From Thysanoteuthis rhombus (taxonomy: Eukaryota; Mollusca; Cephalopoda; Oegopsida; Thysanoteuthidae): a stretch of 64,000 bases of DNA. This document shows positions 28,701 through 41,131 of this stretch, in pieces. The notes beneath the pieces are model-generated. The model worked only from the letters and a program-made list of their open reading frames with translations. It was not told where the DNA came from and searched no databases. The translations under genes and the position numbers were made by a program. The stretch is taken from contig OY735213.1 of the NCBI GenBank assembly GCA_963457665.1, positions 51,171,285-51,235,284 of the forward strand, written 5' to 3'. The stretch's first letter is position 1. Every line of letters begins with the position of its first letter.

Positions 28701-31700
28701 AGAATTTTTTTCTAACACCAGTGGAGGTCGGAATTTGTAATTTATGGCTGTTTTCTTTAGTTTTACTGCAGATAGATGAAGTCAACATTACTGCAGATAG
28801 ATGAAGTCATCATTCAGAGCATTTTGAACAATGGACATCAGTATCCACTATGTATATTATTCCGGATTCGATAGATTTCTCTTCTGTATCCGAAGGTCTC
28901 CAGATTGTTTAAATCGTTCAGTGTAAGATATATTCAATACAAAAGTTCAATAAAAACCTTATCACATATATCCCATCTATTATACATGTAACCGTTATTG
29001 TTGTTGATGTTAATGGTCACTACCCACAACAAACCAGTTTAAACACTTTTGCTGGGTTTAAGTCATTCATGTGTTCTGACAATTACATACATGAAAGAAA
29101 CAAATAGTGCAAATATAGACCATGAATAAACAAAATGAGAATCTGGATTTAAAACAGTTATTTGGGTCTATGCATTACTGGCAGCTGCTTAGCTCAATGG
29201 TATAAGTAAATCTACATTGAAGTGGGTACTCTATCGGTCATAGGTTTGATTCCTACAGCAGCCCCATTCAATGGTTTATTCTATTTATATGTCTAGGCTA
29301 AATGATGCATTCACCGTGTAAAAACGGGAGATTATTTCAAATAGCGTTTCAATATAATATAACACAATCTATAATCATTCTGCCAAATCATATATCCATT
29401 TATCAATAACATAATTATATATATGTATGTATCTTGTCTTTGTCCAGTCCTAAAAATTCTGAGTAGAAACTTGAAATTCTTGACACACGAACACACAATG
29501 AGTAGTGAAATTGTTTTTGCTTGGGGGGGGGGGGGTTGTGGACCATTCAACTTATGCGTAATAAAATGAGCATAAACAGGTGGCGATGGGTCATAATTTC
29601 CCTTGGAAAGCTAGTGTCCTATTACTGCTCCTATTCCATCAATTGAGCTGAGAAGGAAAAGTCTGGTATGGAACCAAAAAGTTAAAAAGTACTTAGCCAC
29701 AGGATTCCAAGTCAAGTGGACCAATTTTGGGAAAGTGCTTAAACTCGACCATCTCCGATTTAGATATAACTTTGGTCACAAGTTTTTTTAATATCTGGAA
29801 TGAAGTTCTGTAAAACTTTATCAAAACATCTTTACTTATTCGGTCACTATGGATCCAAGAACAATGACTACTTTGTATGGCGTGACAGCGGACAAATTAT
29901 TTTTTCTTCTATTTTCAACTTGCCTCCATTCCATAACAGGAAGTTCTGCTGAACTGAAATCGTGTTGCTATAGAGCTCGCAAAATTAGCCAGGTCCCAAG
30001 TCATGATTACTCGAAAATGGCTTCCAGAAATACTGAGGAAATTTGGGCCCCATTTCCATACCTTTTTCTGATAAAATGGAATTTTCCAGTGCTAGGTTAA
30101 TAACATTCACAGAATCTACAAAAAAAGTTCACCCTGAAAAGAAATTTTCATTTCAGTAGAACTTCCTCTTGCAAATGGTGGCAAGTTGAAGATTTGGAAA
30201 AATAATTTGACCTCTGTCACCCCAAACAAAGTAGTAGTCATTCTTGGAACCATAGTGATTGAACGAGTAAAGACATGGAGTTAAATTTCAAAGGACTTCA
30301 TTTCAGATGCATTTTAGAATTTGAAGCAAAATCAGAGATGGTCAAGGGGTAGCCTTCACACATGTAACAAAGATCATATTGCAGCAAGCGACTCGCTACA
30401 GCATTGGTTATTCCAAGTACTTCTTTACTGGTATGGTAATTCGGAATTGATGACAAATACTGTTAGACTTTAGCAAAATCTACGATCCTCATGGGGTGGT
30501 CAGTCAATTGAAGAACACGTAGGTTCTGGCTAGTCTGAAATTTCTCCAGCTCAATGACACCCAGAGTCAAAAAATTGGCGTTTATATAACAATCACCTCC
30601 ATACGAGAGTAGGTGTATGGTGAGATATTTAATTTTAGTGCAGAATATCTCCCCATCTCTGCTTTCTCGACTAATATTTCTGATAAGAGATTTGTTTTTA
30701 CAAACACCTTCCTTAATTATTATTCCGGGATACACCTAGTTCTTGTACCTTGTTCACCAAAAGAGATTTCCACTTTTTTCCATTGCCTTGAAATCAATAT
30801 GACAATAACAATCTCAAGATTTTGATAAGGGTTTCACACTAACAACAATCCCGTGATTCCGTTTCAGAATCTCAAGTGTAATTTCAGTTCAAAATGTCTT
30901 CCCATTTCTGCCATTCAACCTTCCTTGACCACTATTTCTGATAAGAGACTTTTGTTTTCATTCATCTAGTCCCAAATGAAAGTTTATATTTTGATGAACA
31001 GCATATCCAGGCTTTCATGATCTGTTATGTAACGCTCAATGTAATACTTCTGTACTTGTAAAATCTGGTGCATTTCTCAAAAGTATTCTCCTTAGGAATT
31101 CCCAAACATCTCTTTTTACCAGTAATCCCCGGTCAATAGTACCACAATATTGTAAATCTAAGCCCTCACTTTAAATTCAAAATGTCAGGGAATTTTCAAA
31201 CTAATATGCCAAAAACATGCTCCAGGGTCCAATTAATAATCACAGAAGAAAATCTGGTGGCCATAGATTCAGCTTTCCTTGAATTATACTATGATAGACA
31301 GACAGACGTTTAGTGAACTATAGTAAAAAGATAGGATGCTTAACCCTTGGAAGTATGCAGGAAAATTTCAGACCTGATCCAAAAAGTCTCGCCAACTATT
31401 TTCTTATTTTCATCATTCCAAATATATTCACGCAAGACGCACAAAAGTATATTGAAGCTATTAAGATGATTTTTATGTCATTAGAGAGGAAGCATTGATA
31501 AAAAATATACAATAAACTTTATGTAAATAAATTGTAAAAAAAATGGTGGTATTTTTTACCACAACTGTGTTTATGCATAAATCTATACTACAATGACTCA
31601 CATTTTTTTGTGTGAGGCAAGTTTCCTAACACAAATATATCACTGTTTATATAGTTTACCTAAGTAATTTGTACACTTGAATTTTTCTCCAATCCTTCTT

Positions 31701-34700
31701 CTCTCAGTTGCCAGAATATTTTTAGTGTTAACGACAATATTTCACTAAATTTGTGCATTTTATCTACAAACATGTTGGCTTATTTTACTTAAGAGCTAAC
31801 ATATCATGTTTGTTTTCACAAGAAAAAGAGTGCTACTAAAAAGAAAATAACTTATCTAATTTTAAAAGAATATATATATAGAACTTTCAAAGGAAGTCAT
31901 TCGTGTTATTATTTGCTCTAGTTTTTCTCCTGTGCTAGATGGAAAAAAAAAAAAAGAAAAAAGGTATGTCCACACAGCATTGAGGGCTTGAAGAAGAGGG
32001 CGTACCATATACGTCCTGATGGCAGATTAAGGATTAAGTAAAGAACATGCACAGCATTTTTCTCATGTGTTCTTGAAGTTTATAGTAAGCTAATCACACC
32101 TTAGAATAAACAGTAGCATGATATTGTAACAAAATGAATTGTAATAGCTCTTTTTTATACAGGTCTAGGTGAAGGATCAAACTAACCTGAGCTTAGACAA
32201 GTTCACTATTAATTCATCTCCAGAAGGGTACAGAGTGTCTTACAACTAGACATTTATGTCCATAATACAATTATGTTAGTCACCAAAGCAAACTACAGGT
32301 TACACCTCTCCAATCCACTTAAGTTTTTCAATTCAGTTTTAATATGCTATTTAAACCATAATTTAACTCACTAGTTGAACCAAATTTGTAAAATCTAACA
32401 GCTGTTTAAAATCGAATCAAAGAACTTCAAATTTGACAACTATTGATTTTTACTTGAGCATAAAATCAGAAATGTATTTATCAATTTTATCCTAAATCTT
32501 ATAGATTATTTTTAATAAAACTATCTGAAAATTGGAAGCGAATACGAATCTTCATTTGTTATATTAAAAATATATCATTCTATTTTCCACCCTATAAGAA
32601 AAATCATTATAAGATTTTTTTTAAATCGATTGACTGCTAAAATTTATTACACAATAGTGCAAGAAAAGGAAAAAATCTTTGTTTTACGGTATTTTCTGTG
32701 GTCCAGCAGTGGCCAGGTTAAAAGTTCCAGGTCCTCAGGCTGTATTTTAATTTTATATGTATTTATTATAGTAACAGATTGTTTATACAATGGTACCTCT
32801 CTCAACGAAGACAATCCATTCCACTAAACATCTCACTGAAAATTTTTTCAAGTGAATCATTAAACCAATAGGATTTCGGCAATTCATTCCAAATGAAAAT
32901 TACATCATAGAAACTCCAAGACTTCTTGTTCAATTATCACACATTAATACACTTTGAAATGAATTGAGACTTTGAAAAAAAAAACTTGGAGTTAAAATAC
33001 TTGAATTATTGAAAATAAATTACTGAATGAAATAGCTTTAGGATCCTTAGTGCTGATCCATACATTAATAACCCCCATCATTTTGGTAGGGTATATTCTC
33101 GTCCTACTATAATTCACCGAATATCCGTCCATCTATCTGAAAATAAGTGCCTGGATATCTGATATAAATCTAGATAATGCTAAACAATTTAGTAAAACTC
33201 CAGAGGTTTTTTTTCCTCACTAACTGAAAAATATTTCAGCAAGAAATTTTCTTTTTGACAATTGAGACCTCTCAATTGATGAAGTTCCATTATAAGAGTC
33301 TGCTATGAAAGGTACTTCTGTACTATGAACATACAAGCTTTGGTTTTTTACTTCAAATTGCTTTCAATTTGGGACCCCCCCCCCCAAAAAAAAAACAAGT
33401 CATCACTGTAACCTAACTGAAAAGCACTCCGAGAGTGCATACCTCTACTACTAACACTACTGTCATGGGAAGTAATTGTGCATGGATCCGCCCCCAAATC
33501 CAATCACTTCTTTCATAGTCTATTGTCCACCTTTCCACAAAATTTCATTGAAATTCATTGAAAACTGTGAGGACAGACATGAAATTTTGGCAATATTATG
33601 AGATGTAGATATATAACTACAACATTGGGGTGGTAATTGTCTGGATCAACTACAAAATTGAATCACCCTCCCACAAAGTTTCATAGAAATTCATAGAGAA
33701 CCTTCAGAGATATTGTGTGGACAGACATAAGCATATACATAACTGCATGAAAACAAGAACTGAAAGTTCAATGAGGCATCCACTATAAAGTTTGAACTCC
33801 ACTAATGCTATTATCAAGAAACATCTTTCTACCAAGTTTTAAGTAAATCTGACCTGCAACAGAGAAAATCGATTTTAAAACTAACTTTAAACACCATCAT
33901 TGCCAGACTACTCAGTCCCGGGTGGGAGATTTTTGTAGGTAAAAAGCATCTTATCAAGGGAAACTTTTCTACCAAGTTTCAAGTAAACCTATCTTGAAAC
34001 AGTCATGTTGGTACAGACCTACCAAATGATGGATGGATAGAGCCTCTTATAGAGAGGAGAGGACACCCCTGAAAAAATATCTAATTCAGTATTTTTGGAT
34101 ACTGTATGGATAGACAGGAAGAGGCAACCAAATGCATCTACCCTCCCAAACTTCGATTGCGGAGGTTAAAAATGCTATCAAACTAAATAAAGAATCTGAT
34201 TTTAATTAATCTAATTACAGAATTGATTTTTCAAGGATTCTGATTCCATTAAGAATCACTTCATCAATTCTTGCTTAACCCATAAAAATACCACTGAAAT
34301 TCATAGATAACTTTTGGAGATATTGTGTGGACAAACAGAAACGAGTGAATATATATCTCTTCTAACTTTATAAGAAGAGGTTTAAAAACAGCATCCATTT
34401 CTAGAAGTTCACAAAAACCAAATTCACTTTTTTTGGATAGATATTATATAGTCGACATAGAATATACAATATTTGATTTATAATAAAATGGCATTCAAGA
34501 GATTTTTTTTAAAAGAAAAAAAAAAGGTTACCTGTTGAAGTTTCACTTTCCGAGCCTGAACCATAATTACTCTCATTATCCGAGAAGCTTTTGTTTTTCT
34601 TGCCTGGAACTCCAAGGACACAAGATGTTAGGGACCATAAGGAGGCTGAGCTGAATAACAAGAGAGACATAGGTTAATATATTGAAATTATTTGATTTTT

Positions 34701-37700
34701 CTGATTATATATAACTATTAATGTAGAAATTTCTTTGAGTGTACACAGTGCGATTATTCAACAACTGGCTATTGTACGAAGTTGACATTCACCAGATATA
34801 TTAGTAGGTGCACAAGATATCACAGTGCCAAGTTTGAATCAGCGGTTCTTGAGAAATCTAAAGATTACAGATCTTTTTTGTATAATTATGAATCTAAATT
34901 TAAATATTTTATATCTAAATTGAAACACTGAAGAGAAGTAACTGGAATACTTTTAAGCCACAGTTTCATACATCGGACGGAAAAAAAAATCACTTTTACA
35001 AGACTACTATGGCAGACAGCTCCATGCAGTATAAAGTTTCCAAACATGCACCTTTGGAAGGACACTGCCCTAAGGATTGAAAAGAAAGTTTTTCTATAAC
35101 TGCATTGCTTTAATTCCACAAGTATAAACTGTCCAAATTCAAAATAAATCAAAATCTGTTGGACATTACCTTCTAAAATTGGCACTACCTGAAGAGAAGT
35201 AACTGAAATGGCTTTTAGTAATTTTAGAACTCATTTTTATTTTCCAATTTGTACCAGTGTTTAACCATTTGGTGCCCAGAAATTATTTCTGGAAAAATCA
35301 CGAGTTCGGTAAACATTGGTATGTTTAATTATTTTGTGTGCCTTACTGATGTTTAAACCATATGTACAGGAATAGCTTGGGTAGAGTGGGTTTTGATGAA
35401 GTATGGTCAAGGTATTGTCATACAAATTATTGTAACTAAGTATAAACCGGGAAAAAAATTGAAAAAAAAAAAATATAGATTATAATGAGATCTTGAACAG
35501 TAGAATCTTCAATAATATGGAAAATTCTGGAATAAATTAATAGCACTGATCTGGGTATGCCTGTATATCAAAAGATCAACTACAAATAATTTCAGGCAAA
35601 AAAATTAAGTCTACTAATAACTCCTGTGGATACTTTTAACTACATGTCTGTGCAGTTAGGCTCTATAGTGTTACTAACCACAGGATATGAAAACTACTAA
35701 AGTTTTCACCTATAAATATTTTTTGACATGTATCTCCATTTTCATTTTACTTGCTTTACAATGCAACTACTCTGACCATCAGTCTACATCAGTGAGTCAA
35801 CAGAGCAGATCAAAAATTTTTTTTTAAAAAGCACAAACTGTTCAAAACCTGCCATGTTGTATATATATTTGTTTCTGTAATAAAAATACTAATAATATTA
35901 TAAAATTGTTTTGAATTGATTTCTCAAGTTAATCCCCATTAAGACAAAAAAAAAATTACTTTTCTTGGGTAATCCAATAGTTCTTCCTTATTCCGAATAA
36001 ACCTTCATTAACAAAAATTCGGGGCCTTTCATAACTACTTTCAAGCCTGAAGAACGCCAAGCAATCTGATTATTATATTTTGGTATCTATTACATTCTGA
36101 TTGTTTTAACATATTTTAATAGATGCCTAAAGCCGACAAAATATTGACTGTTTACAAAAGAACAAGAAAAAGTACTGTTCAAAACCTGTGTCATTGTTTA
36201 TACAATTGACAACAATGACAATGTTTGGCAGCATTTGTTTCAGTAATAAAACTATTTGTTTCCAATTGATTTTTCAAGTTAATCCCCGTTAAAACATCCA
36301 AAACAAAAATAATCATTACATCAAAAATAAAAGGAAAATCATCTGCAAGGAAAAAAGTTATGATATATATATATATGTATGAATATAAATGGTGTTATAT
36401 TATCCAGAAACACAGGAGATCCTTTCAAATAAGAGTTTCCATATAATATAACGCAATTTATAATTCATTCTGTCAGATTATATAAATCCATTTCTTAATA
36501 CATAACTATAGCACTGAATAGAAACAAACAGACCAAGAATAAACAAGATGAGAATTCAGGATGAAAGCAGTTATTTGGGCCTTTGCATTACAGGCTCAAT
36601 GGTAACAGCATCACTCCATTGAAGTAGCTACCCTATCGGTCCCAGGTTCGATTCCTGCAGCAGCTCTATTTTCTTTCATCTATTTACATTGTCTTTGTTG
36701 AGTGATACATTAACCATATAATGACAGATCATTTCAAATGAGAGTTTCTATATAATACAAACTGAGAGGCATGCGACCTGTACATGAAAGAATCAGGGCG
36801 AAAATAGGAGTCCGAGATATCAAAGAATTCATTAGAAAAAATTCAAATGGCAATTGGCTGGCCATATTGCAAGAATGGCAGACAACTGATGGACATCATG
36901 ACTCACAACATGGATTCACAAAGATCACGCGTGTAACCAGAGCCAGCAGAATACAAGATGGAGAGACAAACTAAATAAATTCAAAGAGTATTGGCTCCAC
37001 AATGCCCATGATAGAGAGTCGTGACAAATCCTAGGGAAGGTGTATGTCCAACAACAGACTTTAAAAGACTGATGATGATGATGATGAATTAGCACTGGAA
37101 TAGTATTAATATCTTGAAAACTGTTGGATGAGAAGCACTGCCAAAAATCAGAAAAATTAATAAATAAAAACAGGTCACTCAATACAATATGTCACATAAC
37201 CAATGTCTTTTTGGCAGCATTCCATGTTAGGGGTGATCAATTGAAAAATTGGAATAAAAAAAAAAAAATGTGTGACCAAAGTTATTTCTCTTGCCTCTTG
37301 ATGGGCAGTGATCACAAAAAAAGTCTGAGTTTCGAAAAAACAAATGAGGGGCCAATCTAACAAAAACTTAGATTGCAAATTGAATACTACCTCCACTAAA
37401 AACATTTGAGTAAATGTGACACCATTGGTGCAGCCTGTACACTTGATACATAGCCAGCCAGACCCACCTAAAAACTGAAGAAACCTGTAACAGTTACGGT
37501 TGATGGTTTCTGATAAATAGTATAATGGAATATAAGATTTACTTGATTTTCTAAGAGGATAAAATTGACATTAAAAAAAAAAAAAAAAAATGTGCCACCT
37601 CTGAAAATAAATCACCGTAGCCAAGTGGCTTCATTTTTCTCACAATACCCTCTCTTCAAGTTCTTATCTCTCACCCAAGACTTTACTAACACACCTACCC

Positions 37701-40700
37701 CATCCAACTCTCCAGACAGTGATAAAGAATTACATAGAGCAATACAAGACTCGACAAGATCTAAGACACCAACTGGAGCTGTCTGTTTCAAGAGAATAGG
37801 TGTACCAAAACCCCAAAAAAGACTTTTTCTTTAAATTTGAAATTTAACCATATACTCTTATACGATATATCATTCCAAACAAGCTTACTCACAAATCAAA
37901 TGCTACGTCACCAGCATGGCAAAATAAAAGGGTCCAGTTTAAAATGGATTATTATTGTAAATCGAGCACCCCCGAAAACAAGTGGAAAAGGTGAATTTTA
38001 AAAAATAAAAAAGAATTTAAAAAAACATTTTTAGAAGGTGGCTACACTGGACAAGACACGGAAATTTCCAAGGCTCTATACCAAAGAAATAACCCACTGA
38101 AATAAACACAGGGATGGATATATAGACAAGTGAAAAGGGAAAAATACCTCAAGCCAATGTTTTCTGCTGTTTGGTTGGGTCGATGATCCTGGCTACAATG
38201 ATTCAATATGTTACAAAAGAATTATATTAGCCACAAGCAAGGTTTCTCCAGCAGTAATTACTATTATTCATCAAGGTTTATAACAAAATACCAATGAAAA
38301 ATAATTAAAAAAACAGTTGTGGTTAGTCATTCAATAGAAACCATCACATGACCAACATCTTTTGGCAGCATACCATGTGGGGGGGGGGGGGGTGATCAAT
38401 GAAATAATTAGAAAAGAGGGGTGATCATTGAATAAGTTACTTCTCTCAAGCCTTCCGAAGCATCACTAAAAAAAATCTGAATTTCTAAGGAACAACTGTG
38501 AACACAGCCAGACACAAACTAAGTGACCAATTTAGCATGAACTTACATAGTAAATTAGACCCGCCTGCACTAAAAAACTGGGGGGGGGGTTACAAAAATA
38601 AAACAGTTTTTTGTAGACATGAGTAAATGTTTAAATTTTCAGCCTCCTAGTTCCATTGGTGTGGCCTGTACTTGCAATACATACATGGCCAGCCAAACAA
38701 ACTCAAAAACTGAAGAAATTCATTTCTTGTGGACATAAGGCGTACAGGTTTTAATTTCGAGCCTTCTAGATTCATTGGTATAGTCTGTGCCTTCAATACA
38801 TACCTAGCCAGCCAACCAAACTTAAAAACTGAAGAAACTTAGAGGAGACTAGTTTTTGAAAATCAGTCTTTCCTAGTTTTTAAAAAAAAAAAAAAACTCT
38901 AATGGCAACGGGCTGGCCAAGTCGCAAGAATGACAGACAACCAATAGACATCACAACTCACAACATAGATCCCTAGAGATCACATACGCAACCAATGCCG
39001 GCAGAGTACTAGATGGAGAGACAAGCCTGACAAATTCGCAACGCCCACGATAGAGAAGCGTGGTAAATCCTGGGAAAGTCTGTGTCCAACGACGGACATC
39101 AAAAGACTGATGATGATGAAGCTGATCATAATGTTATGTAAGAAAGAAGAAGAAGAAAAAAAAAAAAAAGAAGGCAAAGGAATGCTCCCTAATTATCTTG
39201 AATTATTTCCATCACTAAAATTAACTCTGAGTATCAATTTTGCTCATTTTCACCATCAACATACCAGTCACAAATTTTTTCTCTCAGGTGATCTAGATTT
39301 TGTACTCCATTTGTACATCTAAATTTGTTGTTAAAATTTCAAAAAACTTTTCATTCCTATTGTTTAAATTTAGATTTAAATTTGTCTTCAGCTATTCTTT
39401 CTCAGCGAGAAGCAAAAAAATTTCTGCAGACCTGAAAAGAATTTCAGGGACCATTGGTGACGAGGTCCTCATTTGTTTCCAGCCCTACACATGTTGACAG
39501 TTTTGATTAACGGTTACTAATTGTATCAGGACTGAAACTTTATCCGAACAATTTTTTATGACTTATCTGCTGCAATGCCTGTCAGGGTCATGAATGAATA
39601 ATATCCTCACCCCCTCTCAATTATACCACAAGCAAATAAGCGAATGTTGCTATGGTTATGAACTGATTGTGGCGTAATGTTTATGAACTAAGTAGCAGGT
39701 TTTTTATAGAATGCAAACCTGCTAAGGTTTAGAAATTCTCAGGGAGGGAGTTTTCTGAAAAAATGCCCACCATGATTGCATGTGCAGTCAAAAGCCATCA
39801 GGACTAAAAGCACCCAGGGTAGTACAGACTACGACAAAGTACAAAGGCGACCATCAAAAGGCATGTCGATAATGTCAACTCTATAATACAAATATTCAAA
39901 CTGAATTAGTGCTAATTATCCAATTAAGTATATTTTGTAAATTTGAATGAATAGAGCTTTTATTGTGAACTATATGTCACAGGAAGAATAAAATAAGTAA
40001 TAATTTTTTTTTTTTTCATGATGATAAATAAAAAGCCAAAAAGATACAATGATTTTCTTCTGGTTCTTTTAGACTAACAAAAAAGATTTATTCATTCAAA
40101 TTTACAAAAAAAAAAAATTACTAAATCAAATTACTCAAGTAGAATGAATTCAGTCAAAATATTCATACTACAAATGTCGACATTTTCGACAAATGCCTTT
40201 TGCCCTAATACAATTGTAACTTGTAATAGTCAACACGACACTTCTTGCATTTCGACTTGTTTTTTTAGTCCAGGTGCCTTTTGATCGGGTTTCCTTGGTT
40301 GCTCCCCCCCCAAAAAAAATGTAGAAAATTTTTGGTTCTAAAAGTTTTAAAGCTGCCTCCACAGGGGAAATCCTATCTAAACAATTTCAGACCATTAAAT
40401 ACGGGAGACTTAGAGCTCTGCAAGTAGGAGGGATAATTTTTTTTACAGGTACATTTTTTTCATGTGGAAGAGTCGTACAAATTCATTAGATGTGAGGTGA
40501 GGGAGATATTGCTTGGCTTCAAAATGTGAGAGACTTGGTAGGTCCGAGTATGTATATTTTATATTGGCCCATCAACTGCGGATGACAGAAATTTCAGTTT
40601 CATGTTTTTGTCATCGCAGTTCTTTGGCTCAAACGAGCCATAGAACTGCAATGACAAAAACATTAGTCAAACAATGGACCCTTCCACTTTAAGTGACGGA

Positions 40701-41074
40701 TGACTCAACAGATAACTGCTGGCTACTATATTTTTCAATGTGTAATTTCAAGTGGATGGGTCCATTGTTCATAGCGAAAACAAACTGTTCAGTCTATTTT
40801 ATTCCCCTCTGACAAAGTTACCATCTCATTTCGAACGAGGCAACATAAGTGCAACTGTCACAGTTTAACTCAAATTAAAACTTGATCAACATCAATTACA
40901 AGTTCATTTATCCATTGTCATTTAAATTTCTGCAAGCTAGGTATTTTTCCTCATCATTTTGAGACCATTTTATAAAAATATTTATAGGCAATTTTTCCCT
41001 TGAATACCAACCTCAAAATTTACAGAACGGAAAAAAATTATTACATTGAAGTTGAAATATTGCATAATATTAAC

Positions 41075-41131
<57 letters not shown>

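Noticed and set aside
34596-34603. Internal AG of exon 4 as its acceptor
   Set aside because: It would break the phase with exon 3; the TTATTCAG acceptor gives AG|C (Ser) and keeps all phases.
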